NCBI GenBank assembly: GCA_031268335.1
Contig: JAIRXG010000002.1
Coordinates: 1-64,000 of the forward strand
Direction of reading: 5' to 3'
DNA: 64,000 nucleotides
From: Campylobacteraceae bacterium
GTDB lineage: Bacteria; Campylobacterota; Campylobacteria; Campylobacterales; Campylobacteraceae
The position numbers were made by a program, and so were the translations under genes. Numbering within the stretch: the stretch's first letter is position 1; every line of letters begins with the position of its first letter. Of this stretch, positions 16,712-26,367 are shown piece by piece. The notes below the pieces were generated by a model, which made no database searches, was not told the DNA's origin, and worked only from the letters and a program-made list of their open reading frames with translations.

Positions 16712-18673
16712 TTGAGACTGTTTAGAGGTTACAAAGGGAAATATTTTTCTCTTGCAGCGATTTTAGCTTGCAGCGCAGGCGTTAGTCTTGAAGCAAACAA
16801 CGTTAGTTTGGAGACAAAAAAGTATGAAGTTGCTCAAAATTTTGCAAGCGAAAAAGAGGCTGAAACAAAAGAGGAGGCACTTGGGACTATACATGTCATA
16901 GCTGATATTGAGAAGAAAAAGTCTTATGAGCAGAGCAGTTTACGTACATTAAAACAAAAATCCCACACGACAGATACTACAGAAATCATAACCGGCGAAG
17001 AGATAGAGATAAAAGGCTTTCAAAATATCGTTGAGGCTTTAAACTCTGTTGCAGGCATATCGTCTACTGCTAACGGCGGTTACGGACAGAGCAACTCTTT
17101 GTATTTAAGAGGATTTGACTCAAAACATACGCTTGTTTTGATAGATGGCATTAGAGTTAATGACGCGAGCGGTTTAAGCGGTGCGCAAATAGAGCTTATA
17201 GATTTGTACGACATAGATAGGATAGAGATAGTAAAAGGCGCTCAGAGCGGAGTTTGGGGAAGCGATGCCAGCGGAGGAGTTGTTAATATCATAACCAAAA
17301 CAAAAAAGCAAGGTTTTAGCGGCGATATATTGACGGAGTTTGGTTCAAATGATTGGCAAAAATTCGCAGGCTCTTTTGGCTACGCAAATAAAGTATTTGA
17401 CATATCGTTATCACTTCTTTCCCTGCAAACAGACGGCATTTCAGCGGCAGCTCCAAAAAAAAGCGACGTTGGGTACGGTGATAAGGATTTGAACTGGGAA
17501 AAAGACGGATTTGAAAATACCATCGTGCATGTAAAGGGCGGCGTAAATCTTTCTGATGACGATAGGCTGGAATTTTTTATAAAAAAGGGCAAGTCTGAAA
17601 ACCATTTTGACGGTGGTGCCGGGGTAGATGCTAAAGATTATGACAATTTGTACGGATATGGAGAGTATTTTAATACCATTCGCACTTCGCTCTATTCGGT
17701 TGGCTACATAGGCGCGCATGAAAAACACAAGATAGATGCGAAGGTAAATTATGGCGATTTTAAGCGTTCTTTTTATGGCGGATATGTCGGCAGAACGTAT
17801 GAGGCTTATGCAAGCGACGAATTAAGTTACATCGGCGACGGTTCGCTTTTATTTGGTTTGGGTTATTTGAAAGATGAGGTAAAGCTCTCTGCCGGCGCAA
17901 AATTTCCAAACGATAGTCAAGACGATAAGTATATATTTGCTACAAATTCAAATAAATTAGGCGATTTTATAACCTCACAATCTCTAAGGTTTGATGCAAG
18001 AGATACTTTTGAAGATAAACTAACATTCAAAGTCGGTGCAAAATATAATTTTTACAAAGATTTATTTATATACGCTTCGTACAAAACAGGTTTTTTAGCT
18101 CCAAATCTTTATCAACAAAATTACGATGCGTCAAACTCTCTTGAAGCTGAGAGTTCAAGCGGATATGAGTTATCGGTCGGAACTCAAAATTTTTTATTGA
18201 CATACTTTGACCAACAGATAAAAAATGCTATTAATTACGGCGGTTGGTATCCAAATGATTTTTATTACAATATTGAGGGCAAAAGTAGATTTAAAGGCAT
18301 TGAGGTTAGTGCAAATTATCAATTATCCGATATATTGGGCGAACTCTCTTATACTTATCTTGATGCTAAAGACGCTAACGGCAACAAAATAGCCAGACGA
18401 CCGCGAGATAAAGTTGAGGCTTCTTTATCGTGGTTTTTAAGCGATACTCTTTTTATGAACATAAAAGGTTCTTATGTCGGTTCAAGACACGATACAAACG
18501 AAGTGCAAACAGGAAAGTATTTTTTAGCCGACTATACTGTAAATTATGATGTCGGTAAACGCATAAACTTATATTTTAAGATACATAATGTATTTGACAA
18601 GTACTATCAAGAGGTTGACGGATACGGTACTCTCGGCAGAAGTTTTTATGTAGGAACAAGAGGGAGTTTTTGA
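16712..18673 (+). CDS. TonB-dependent outer-membrane receptor, probably cobalamin (BtuB-like)
   Basis: A 653-residue receptor. The start is TTG with AAGGAG 6 nt upstream. The N-terminal signal peptide ends near SLEA. A plug domain follows (about 90-200; LYLRGFDSKHTLVLIDG, GGVVNIITK), then a 22-strand barrel ending in an aromatic terminus (FYVGTRGSF). The overall length and plug resemble BtuB. Its position directly behind B12-dependent metH suggests that vitamin B12 or another corrinoid is the cargo; this is inference, since the barrel loops do not identify the substrate. The stop overlaps the start of the next membrane protein gene. Confidence 0.8.
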   Translation: MRLFRGYKGKYFSLAAILACSAGVSLEANNVSLETKKYEVAQNFASEKEAETKEEALGTIHVIADIEKKKSYEQSSLRTLKQKSHTTDTTEIITGEEIEIKGFQNIVEALNSVAGISSTANGGYGQSNSLYLRGFDSKHTLVLIDGIRVNDASGLSGAQIELIDLYDIDRIEIVKGAQSGVWGSDASGGVVNIITKTKKQGFSGDILTEFGSNDWQKFAGSFGYANKVFDISLSLLSLQTDGISAAAPKKSDVGYGDKDLNWEKDGFENTIVHVKGGVNLSDDDRLEFFIKKGKSENHFDGGAGVDAKDYDNLYGYGEYFNTIRTSLYSVGYIGAHEKHKIDAKVNYGDFKRSFYGGYVGRTYEAYASDELSYIGDGSLLFGLGYLKDEVKLSAGAKFPNDSQDDKYIFATNSNKLGDFITSQSLRFDARDTFEDKLTFKVGAKYNFYKDLFIYASYKTGFLAPNLYQQNYDASNSLEAESSSGYELSVGTQNFLLTYFDQQIKNAINYGGWYPNDFYYNIEGKSRFKGIEVSANYQLSDILGELSYTYLDAKDANGNKIARRPRDKVEASLSWFLSDTLFMNIKGSYVGSRHDTNEVQTGKYFLADYTVNYDVGKRINLYFKIHNVFDKYYQEVDGYGTLGRSFYVGTRGSF

Positions 18674-19260
18674 TGAGATTGTATGTCAAAAGATATCTTC
18701 TATATAAATTTTTAAACTCACTGTTTTTCGGACTTTCGGTGGGGACTATTTTTATTATCTATGAACCGTTGAAGCCTTTGGTTTATTCTGTTGGGGGGAT
18801 ATTGTTAGCTTTTGGAATGCTTGCCTTAGCCTCGCAATACAGAAAACTTATGAACAAGAATGCTCTTTTTACGGTACTTTTGATAGTTGAGGTTATCACG
18901 CTCATCATAGTTTTGATATTTTTGTTTTTTCAAAAATCATTGTTATCGGCTCTTTTTATCTATATCTGTTATCAGGTGACATTTCTTTTCGGCAGTTATG
19001 TGATGAGGGTGGAGACGTTAGTGTTGAGGTATACTAAATTGTATTCTTTGGCTGATATGTTGAAACAAACAGGATATCTCATAGGACTTGGCGGCGCATT
19101 TGCGTGTTATGAGGCATTTGAGTACTGTGAAATTTCAGACAAAATAGAACAAGTGTATTATCTGCACTATATATTAGTTGTGGTACAATTTATAGTTATT
19201 TTTTGCTTGGTAATGTCGTTTTCTTGCAATAAGCTTTTACGTGCAAATTATATGAAATAA
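18673..19260 (+). CDS. Integral membrane protein of unknown function (about six helices)
   Basis: A 195-residue protein that is almost entirely hydrophobic, with about six membrane segments. Its ATG overlaps the TGA of the TonB receptor (ATGA), and GGGAG lies 6 nt before it. I do not recognise the family. The size and spacing resemble half of a major-facilitator transporter or a permease component. Coupling to a putative cobalamin receptor suggests a role in the same uptake route, for example an inner-membrane step, but nothing in the sequence proves it. It is followed 23 bp later by a Bcr/CflA transporter gene. Confidence 0.6.
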   Translation: MRLYVKRYLLYKFLNSLFFGLSVGTIFIIYEPLKPLVYSVGGILLAFGMLALASQYRKLMNKNALFTVLLIVEVITLIIVLIFLFFQKSLLSALFIYICYQVTFLFGSYVMRVETLVLRYTKLYSLADMLKQTGYLIGLGGAFACYEAFEYCEISDKIEQVYYLHYILVVVQFIVIFCLVMSFSCNKLLRANYMK

Positions 19261-19283
19261 CGAAAAAGAAGATAATACATAGT

Positions 19284-20462
19284 ATGAATGTTATATCCGA
19301 AAGGCGATTGGTTTTTATATTGGCGGCACTTTCTGCCATTACTCCGCTTGCCATTGATATGTATCTGCCTGCCATCAGCAATATGAGCAAAGCCATAGGC
19401 GTTGACGAATCTATGGTATCGGTTAGTATTAGTATATTTTTCTTAGGGCTTGCGGCAGGGCAACTTTTCGGAGGTCCCATATCGGATGCTTATGGCAGAA
19501 AGCCTATGGTTATAGCAGGACTTGCTCTTTTTTGCATAAGCAGTTTTGTTATAGTGTTTGTAGATAATGTTTATGTGTTGTGGTTTTTTAGATTTATTCA
19601 AGCTTTTGGCGGCGGAGTTGCTACCGTAAATGTATCAGCGACAGTGCGAGATATGTTTAGCGGTAAAGATAGCGCCAGAATATTTTCAATGATAGGTTCC
19701 ATCACTATTTTAGCACCGCTTATAGCACCGCCGCTTGGTCTTGGCGTTATTTTGATTTTCAAAAGATGGGAGACTATATTTTTGATTTTAGGGATTTATT
19801 CGTTACTGGCTCTTTATTTTTACAAACGAAACGTCATTATTTCACCGAAGACTGAGAAAGTTAAGATTACACCTATAAGAAATTATATTGACATTTTGAC
19901 AAGTTCAAAGCCGATGATACTGATTATAGCTCTTGTCGTATCAAGTTCGGGTATGTATGCCGTATTGACATTTTCATCGGTGATGTACGAAAAGTATTTG
20001 GGGCTTTCAAAACCGATGTTTATACTCTGTTTCTCAATGAACATAGCGAGTCTTATGATTGCTTCACGTATAAATATGCGCCTTGTAAGACGCATATCGC
20101 CGTTGAGGCTTTTAAAATTCGGTATGAAAGCGCAAGTTCTCATAAGTATCATTTTGTTTTCTTTTTATAGCAGTACAAATCCTTACATTATAGCGCCCCT
20201 TATAGCGTTATTTATCGGAACATTAGGATTTGTATTCGGCAATGCTCTTTCAATTGTCTTAGACTATTTTCCAAAGATAAGCGGTTCGGCTAACGCCGTT
20301 ATAGGCGTTTTACAGTATAGTGTCGGCGCTTTTGCAGGATTTTTAGTCGGATTGCTCAATGACGGCTCTTTGTTTCCGCTGATGTGTGTCATAATGTGCT
20401 CGTCAATCATAGGAGCAGCTATACTACTTATAAGCGTAGCGCGTAGCAAAGTTTTAGCATAA
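19284..20462 (+). CDS. Bcr/CflA-family MFS efflux transporter
   Basis: A 392-residue major-facilitator protein with 12 predicted helices. The N-terminal block LAIDMYLPAISNMSK is the hallmark of the Bcr/CflA drug-resistance family, followed by the MFS motif A region GGPISDAYGRKPM between helices 2 and 3 and RFIQAFGGGV in helix 4. Members export bicyclomycin, chloramphenicol, sulfonamides or small peptides by proton antiport; the substrate here is unknown. It sits 23 bp after the small membrane protein and 46 bp before corA, so it may share transcription with both. Confidence 0.85.
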   Translation: MNVISERRLVFILAALSAITPLAIDMYLPAISNMSKAIGVDESMVSVSISIFFLGLAAGQLFGGPISDAYGRKPMVIAGLALFCISSFVIVFVDNVYVLWFFRFIQAFGGGVATVNVSATVRDMFSGKDSARIFSMIGSITILAPLIAPPLGLGVILIFKRWETIFLILGIYSLLALYFYKRNVIISPKTEKVKITPIRNYIDILTSSKPMILIIALVVSSSGMYAVLTFSSVMYEKYLGLSKPMFILCFSMNIASLMIASRINMRLVRRISPLRLLKFGMKAQVLISIILFSFYSSTNPYIIAPLIALFIGTLGFVFGNALSIVLDYFPKISGSANAVIGVLQYSVGAFAGFLVGLLNDGSLFPLMCVIMCSSIIGAAILLISVARSKVLA

Positions 20463-20508
20463 AAGCATTATAATTCCGTCTTGGTTAATAAGATTTTGGG
20501 AGCTTAGC

Positions 20509-21468
20509 ATGATTAGATATTATGTAAAAGACGGAAACCGTTTGGGGTCTATAAGCGATATTGGCGCGCTAAAAAAAGATGTAAAACTGCAAAATATTAT
20601 TTGGATAGATATGCTAACCCCGACTATAAATGAGATTCGCGCCGTTGAAAAGCTTTTTAACATGAAGTTTCCCACAAAGCAGGAGAGCGAAGAGATAGAG
20701 ATAAGCTCAAGATACTGGGAAGAAGACGACAGGATAGAGATAAATAGCTATTTTCTTGTGAACAACGATGAAAATCCTTACAACGAAACGGTCTCATTCA
20801 TGCTGCAAGACAATCTTTTGATATCCATCAGATATAAAACTCTCAAGAGCTTTGACGAATTTACAAACAAGCTGTTTATTTTGCATAAAGAGTTGAAAGA
20901 CGGATTTGATATTTTTACAAAAATCATCGATATCAGAATTGACGCGGATGCCGATACTATAGAAGGATTGGCGCGCGAGATAACAAAGGTAAGGCGTCAA
21001 GTTTTTGTCGATTCTGTCAATGAGGAGGACGAGGAGATACTGGAGAGGATTTCGGTGTTTGAGGATTTGAATATGAAGATAAGAGAGAACGTAACCGATA
21101 AACAGAGAATTTTGACCTCTTTGCTAAAATCTTCGAAATTTCCCGAATCTTTAAAAAAAGAGATAACGATAATGCTAAAAGACGTTCGTTCTCTTATAGA
21201 GCATACTGATTTTAATTTTGAAAGATTGGATTATTTACAAAATATATTTTTAGGCACTCTGTCTATCGAACAAAATAAAGTAATTAAAATATTTACGATA
21301 GTCAACGTTATCTTTTTGCCGCCAACCTTGATAGCAAGTATTTATGGTATGAACTTTGAATTGATGCCCGAACTTCATCTCAAATATGGCTATTTATTGG
21401 CAATCTTTTTAATGATTTTATCGTCTATAACGCCTCTTTTGGTTTTCAAGAAAAAAGGCTGGATGTGA
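20509..21468 (+). CDS. corA: CorA-family magnesium/cobalt transporter
   Basis: 319 residues. A long soluble N-terminal domain (about 1-255) is followed by two C-terminal membrane helices. The conserved YGMNFELMPEL lies between them (about 281-291) and includes the GMN signature of the CorA pore. The protein should form a homopentamer in the inner membrane and carry Mg2+ with some Co2+ or Ni2+. The start ATG has GGGAGC 7 nt upstream. A strong hairpin begins at the base after the stop codon. Confidence 0.9.
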   Translation: MIRYYVKDGNRLGSISDIGALKKDVKLQNIIWIDMLTPTINEIRAVEKLFNMKFPTKQESEEIEISSRYWEEDDRIEINSYFLVNNDENPYNETVSFMLQDNLLISIRYKTLKSFDEFTNKLFILHKELKDGFDIFTKIIDIRIDADADTIEGLAREITKVRRQVFVDSVNEEDEEILERISVFEDLNMKIRENVTDKQRILTSLLKSSKFPESLKKEITIMLKDVRSLIEHTDFNFERLDYLQNIFLGTLSIEQNKVIKIFTIVNVIFLPPTLIASIYGMNFELMPELHLKYGYLLAIFLMILSSITPLLVFKKKGWM

Positions 21469-21508
21469 GTTCATATTTAAGGCAAACTGCTTTGCCTTAA
21501 ATATGAAC
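21469..21508. terminator. Perfect 18-bp hairpin directly after corA
   Basis: The left arm GTTCATATTTAAGGCAAA (21469-21486) is exactly complementary to the right arm 21491-21508, with a 4-base loop. It begins right after the corA TGA. No T-run follows on either side, so it is not a textbook intrinsic terminator, but a transcript-end or mRNA-stabilising role is likely. The remaining 130 bp before bioB show no gene. Confidence 0.55.
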
Positions 21509-21641
21509 GAAGAAACTCATAGCTGTTATGTGAGGTAATCCGAACATCAGCAATGGGTTTCAAGCAATGATTGTTATATTAAAAAAATTTCACATTGGCA
21601 AATAGTTCCAAACTTAAAACATAAACCTTAAAGGATAGAAT

Positions 21642-22478
21642 TTGAAAGAGATATTTTTATGTTCGATATGCAATGTCAGCAATGGCGGATGTAAGGAAGA
21701 TTGCGCGTATTGTACGCAAAGTCGTAAATATCAAACCGGCGTGAAAATTTATAAAGAAAAATCGCTTGACGAGATAATGAAAGAGGCTAAATATTTTGCC
21801 GATGCGGGTGCGCTTGGATTTTGTTTGGTAACTTCAGGTCGCAGTTTAACTTCTCAAAAAACAGAATATATAAGCCGCGCCGCTAAGATGATAAAAAAAG
21901 AGTTTGATTTTCATTTGATAGCATGTTGCGGAAGCGCTGATAAAGAGTCTTTGAGAGAACTTAAAAATGCCGGTATCGACAGCTATAATCACAACCTTGA
22001 AACCTCAAAAGACTTTTTTCCAAAAATCTGTACCACTCATACGTGGGACGAGAGATATAAAACATGTGAAAACGCGGCAAGCGTTGGACTTATGCTATGT
22101 GTAGGCGGTATTATGGGCATAGGCGAGAGTTGGAAAGACAGAGAGGATTTTTATAAGGCGGTAAGCTCATTAAATCCTTTTACATCGCCTGTAAACTTTT
22201 ATATTCCGAATACGGCTTTGCCGATAAAAAAAGACATCATGGACAGAGCCGAAGCTATAGAGTGTATAAAACTTGCAAAAAGTTATTTGCCGAGTACAAG
22301 ACTTATGATGGCTGGCGGCAGAGAGACGGTCTTTGGTTTTGAACAAAAAGAGATTTTTGAAGCCGGAATAGACGCTATCGTCATAGGCGGATATTTGAAT
22401 GCTTGCGGCAACGAACCTAAAGACGATATTGAAATGATAAAAAGATATGGATTTGAAGTATCTGTCGTATGCCATTAG
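21642..22478 (+). CDS. bioB: Biotin synthase
   Basis: A 278-residue radical SAM enzyme that inserts sulfur into dethiobiotin. The cluster motif CKEDCAYC gives Cys17, Cys21 and Cys24. Further BioB blocks are YNHNLETSKDFFP, GGIMGIGES and RLMMAGGRE. It is shorter than the E. coli enzyme (346), with a short N-terminus as in other Campylobacterota. The start is TTG with AAGGAT 7 nt upstream. No other biotin genes are nearby. Confidence 0.9.
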   Translation: MKEIFLCSICNVSNGGCKEDCAYCTQSRKYQTGVKIYKEKSLDEIMKEAKYFADAGALGFCLVTSGRSLTSQKTEYISRAAKMIKKEFDFHLIACCGSADKESLRELKNAGIDSYNHNLETSKDFFPKICTTHTWDERYKTCENAASVGLMLCVGGIMGIGESWKDREDFYKAVSSLNPFTSPVNFYIPNTALPIKKDIMDRAEAIECIKLAKSYLPSTRLMMAGGRETVFGFEQKEIFEAGIDAIVIGGYLNACGNEPKDDIEMIKRYGFEVSVVCH

Positions 22479-22940
22479 TATTTATTACATGTAACATGCA
22501 GTGATTTGCAAAATGTTATTTTGACATGAGTCTGGTACAATAAATAACTTACGTTTAAAGCGGAAAACATCTTTTGAAGTATTGCTATTTTGGGATAGAA
22601 ATTGTGGATTTTAGGCTTTTTAAAAATAAAATCCTCTTTTGATATTTCTGCTTTTTTGGCTTTTTAAGATAAAAGTTAAAATTGGCGTTTGAAGTTTTAC
22701 TAAACCCATAAAAATAACAAATTAACCCACTTACTTTATAAGCGGTAGATTTTAAAAGTTTTGTTACAGTAAAAAGCGCCTACTAACTTTTAGTTTTGAA
22801 AAAAATTGGCCCATCGCTATTTTCTCTCGCAAATGGACTTTGAGTAGCAAAGAGAGAAAATGTAAGCGCCCTTTAATAACAATTTTTCATACGATGGAAA
22901 CATACCTTGTTTTATATGGCATAAATGCGTATTATTAAGG
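22479..22940. other. 462-bp intergenic region
   Basis: No gene is visible. It contains one TACATGTA (22486-22493), two similar copies of GGCTTTTTAA(A/G)ATAAAA near 22617 and 22660, and a 9-bp inverted repeat (TTTTCTCTC near 22820, GAGAGAAAA near 22853) with a long loop. It separates the convergent bioB and PepSY genes and probably holds their transcription ends. Confidence 0.4.
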
Positions 22941-24056
22941 CTATTTCCCCAAACGATACCGCGCTTTTATCCTTTTATAAAACATTACAAAACCGCTTAG
23001 CATAAATAACGCCATAGCAGCTGAGGATATGCACCATAGAAATTTACCTATTTCTCCGAAAAAATATCCGCTATGCAAAGGGTAAATACTGGACATAAAT
23101 TTTTCGCCCAACGTTCTATTTTCAAATTTACTGTTAGATACAATTTCATTTTTTTCTATATCCGCTTGCACTCTGTTCATATCGCCTTTAGTGTCTTGAT
23201 ATGAGATTGAATACGTACCCTCTTGCGCAACTGTATTTAAAGTCAAACTTGTATAATCTTCGCCAATATTATCTTTAAATACCGTATAAATTTTATCTAA
23301 GTAACTTAGATCATTGACGCTCTCCACTTTTGGTTGTTGACGCTGCATATTGTGCGTACGCACGGGTTGTTCTACTCCTGCTATTTTGTATAACATCGTC
23401 CGATACCAGCCGTAACTCCAGTAAAGTCCGGTCAAACACATTATCAAGACAAATATCAGCGTATAAACGCCGATGACGATGTGTAGTTTATATAAAAGTG
23501 CAAACCAACCTTTTTTAAAATTTATCGCCATACTTTTCAAAAAGTTTCGTCTCATAGGCGGCATATATAGCCAAAGTCCGCTTATGGATAGAATAATAAT
23601 AGCTACGGTGGATATTGCTACTACTTGTTTGCCTGTCGCATTCATACCTTGAAAAGTCATCCATCTATGCAAGCTAATCACAGCGGCGAAGAACTCACCG
23701 CCTTTTATACTCGGAAGCATCTCGCCAGTATAAGGATTTACGAAAAATGCTCCGCGTCCTCGCCCGCTTATAGTGCCTACCGATACCGACCTTGTTTCGT
23801 CGCTATATACCGTAAGCGAGCTGATTGAAATGTTTGAACTCTGTTTTGAGACTTTTTCGACAAGTTCGGCAAGACTTAACGGTGCATCAACCGATTTTTT
23901 CACATGTAAACTTTCAGAGTTGATAACAGCCATTATCTCAGGTCTATATGAGAGTAAAGCCCCGGTTATCCCAACTATCATAATAGTAATACCCAGTAAG
24001 AGTCCAAGAATCATATGAATATTAAACCACCAACTTTTTTTGAATATTCTGAGCAA
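22941..24056 (-). CDS. PepSY-domain iron-regulated membrane protein (PiuB-like)
   Basis: About 371 residues with four strong membrane helices. It has an N-terminal helix with the family pattern WWFNIHMILGLLLGI, a periplasmic PepSY region, central helices with LHRWM and KLHIVIGVYTLIF, and a C-terminal LHSGYFFGEIGKFLW. Conserved histidines in the helices suggest a haem- or flavin-linked ferric reductase role in siderophore iron release, as proposed for this family. TTG 24056 is preferred because AAGGGG lies 5 nt upstream, whereas ATG 24080 has no ribosome site. It diverges from a siderophore-type receptor gene across a region with Fur-box-like sites. Confidence 0.8.
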   Translation of the reverse strand: MLRIFKKSWWFNIHMILGLLLGITIMIVGITGALLSYRPEIMAVINSESLHVKKSVDAPLSLAELVEKVSKQSSNISISSLTVYSDETRSVSVGTISGRGRGAFFVNPYTGEMLPSIKGGEFFAAVISLHRWMTFQGMNATGKQVVAISTVAIIILSISGLWLYMPPMRRNFLKSMAINFKKGWFALLYKLHIVIGVYTLIFVLIMCLTGLYWSYGWYRTMLYKIAGVEQPVRTHNMQRQQPKVESVNDLSYLDKIYTVFKDNIGEDYTSLTLNTVAQEGTYSISYQDTKGDMNRVQADIEKNEIVSNSKFENRTLGEKFMSSIYPLHSGYFFGEIGKFLWCISSAAMALFMLSGFVMFYKRIKARYRLGK

Positions 24057-24225
24057 GCAAACCCCTTTAATTTTATACATGTATTGATACTAAATATCAA
24101 AAAAATGGATTGTACATTTTTTTGCCTTAAAAAATATTGATTTAAGTAAAATGTCATAAATTAAAAAAAGCCCCTGAAAAATAGCGTTTTATAAATAATT
24201 CGCAATAAAACGGCGATTATTTGTT

Positions 24226-24240
24226 TGATAACGATTACTA
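24226..24240 (+). promoter_or_regulatory. Fur-box-like site (distal)
   Basis: TGATAACGATTACTA shares the TGATAACGATTA core with the site in front of the ferrosome-like operon (10284-10301). It lies about 115 bp before the receptor ATG and about 170 bp before the divergent PepSY start, so it could serve either promoter. Confidence 0.5.
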
Positions 24241-24292
24241 TTTTATCTAAGATTATTTTTATCTCATTTTGGATATTATGCCGCTTTATTAC

Positions 24293-24306
24293 AATAATGA
24301 TTATCA
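24293..24306 (+). promoter_or_regulatory. Fur-box-like site (proximal)
   Basis: AATAATGATTATCA matches the Fur consensus (ATAATGATTATC) almost exactly. It lies about 50 bp before the receptor ATG, where it would cover the promoter. Iron repression of the receptor is inferred. Confidence 0.6.
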
Positions 24307-24354
24307 AAATTGCTATTGTTCGCTAAAATAAAAAAAAATATTTGGAGGAATAAA

Positions 24355-26367
24355 ATGAGAAAAAGTTTTTGTGCTATTTCCGTTTTACTGTGCTGCTGGG
24401 GCGTGTTATTGGCTGCCGACGATAACGCTACTAAATTGGACACGATAAAGGTCGTTAGTGCAACGGGTTATGAGCAAAATATTGCCGATGCGCCCGCAAG
24501 TATGTTTGTTATCACAAAAGAGGAGCTGGAAAATAAATCTTTTAATGATTTGACCGAAGTTCTTAAAAATGTTCCCGGTGTTTATATAGAAGGCGGAAGC
24601 GTTTTTAAAGACATATCTATTCGTGGTATGAGCAGTTCTTATACGTTATATCTTATCGACGGAAAGCCGATGAGCGGAAATGAGGCTCATAGTCCGAACG
24701 GTATGTCGGGCGGTATCGCGACAAATTCATTACCTCCGGCATCTATGATAGAGAGGATAGAGATAGTAAGAGGTCCTATGTCGTCACTATACGGCTCTGA
24801 AGCTATGGGTGGCGTTATCAATATTATTACAAAAAAAACTCCGCAAGAGTGGAGCGGTAGTTTCAAGGGCGAATACACAAAATCCGTTAATGATATCAGC
24901 GAGGACGGTTATTAAGGAAGTATTAATATCGCAGGTCCTATTATTAAAGATTTGCTATCTTTGCAGACGTACGGCTCTATCTTGCAGCAAGATGAGAGTC
25001 ATTGCCCAAATCAAACTCCAGGAGCGGATTGCGGCGATAAGAGTTCATCGCCTGCTCCGGAATTTAAAGTCAGACAGTTTGGTACAAAAGCTATTTTGAC
25101 TGTTAATGATGAAAATAGCATATGGGCAAAATACGACTACTCTAAACAACAAAAAAGAGAAACGGAGGGCGTATCGTATGCAACAAATGCTTCTAACCGC
25201 GTAAATGGTTTGGCTGTTAAACAGAGCGTTTCGGCTGGACATGATTTGAAACTGGAGGATTTTATCTTAAATACCTACATTCAAGATACTTCCACAAAGA
25301 ATCCCACAAGAGGCAACGGTATAGACTATTATGTTTTGACAGCAAACACACAAGGCACTTATTTCTTTGAGAGCAACGCTTTAACGGCAGGTATTCAGTA
25401 TAGAAATGAAAAACTTGACGACCGTGCTACAAATGCGATGCCCGGCAATCCGCCTATTATTATGAAAAGATACTCTTATGCGCTTTTTGCAGAGGATGAA
25501 TGGAATATCATAGATGATTTATCATTGACAAGCGGACTTAGACTAAATGAAGATGAAAATTTCGGAACGCATATAAATCCGCGTCTTTATGTTGTCTACA
25601 GCGGTTTTGGCGATTTTACATTTAAAGGTGGTGTAGCCAGCGCTTACAAAGCGCCGACATTAAGGCAGGCAGCGGATGATTTCGGGGGTGTTTCAGGAGG
25701 CGGTATGCCCGGTAATACTGTAATGATGATGGGAAACCCTGATGTAAAACCTGAGACAAGCTTAAGTTATGAGATTTCTGCCGGCTATGCCAATAAAAAT
25801 ATGGGGATAGATGCCAGTGTAACTGCTTATCATACGGATTTTAAAGATAAAATCACATCTGTAACAATTTGCGAAACTCCGACAGGACTTCCTATGGATT
25901 GCAACTATAAAGGGGAGATGTATCGCAGGCTTACTACGTATGATAATGTTGACAAGGCTACCATAGAAGGAGTTGAGATTGCACTTAACTATGATATTTT
26001 GTCAAATTTTGCACTCGGTTATACATATACGTACACAAAAACGGAACAGAAAACCGGAGCAAATGCCGGAAAACCTTTAAATAATATTCCAAGGCATATG
26101 TTAAATGCGAATATTGACTATAAGCCTACAAGCAAATTAAGTTTATGGGGGCAATATAATTATAAGAGCAAATATCCCGAAACTAATCCATCCATTAAAA
26201 ACAAAGGTTATTATTTTATCGATTTGGGAGCTGCATATAAGCTTAAAGATGACTTAAAGATTACAGCCGGCATTTATAATGTTTTGAACAAAGAGATAAC
26301 GTTTGATACTCATGGGAGATACATAGAGGGCAGGCGAATATCTTTGGGTTTTGTTGCTGATTTTTGA
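24355..26367 (+). pseudogene. TonB-dependent siderophore receptor with one in-frame stop
   Basis: One reading frame of 671 codons runs from ATG 24355 (GGAGG 8 nt upstream; signal peptide ending near LLAAD) to 26367, broken only by a TAA at 24913-24915. The part before it holds the TonB box and plug (VFKDISIRGMSSSYTLYLIDG, GGVINIITK). The part after it holds the barrel up to the terminal aromatic VADF, with no frameshift. A single C-to-T change in a CAA codon would explain the stop (ISEDGY, stop, GSINIAG). The layout is like CirA/CfrB catecholate-siderophore receptors. It is preceded by two Fur-box-like sites and diverges from a PepSY protein. Options are recent inactivation, readthrough, or a sequence error. 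Confidence 0.85.

Noticed and set aside
24310-24354. Upstream start of the siderophore receptor at 24310
   Set aside because: ATG 24355 has GGAGG 8 nt upstream and begins the signal peptide directly, and the upstream extension would overlap the Fur-box/promoter region.
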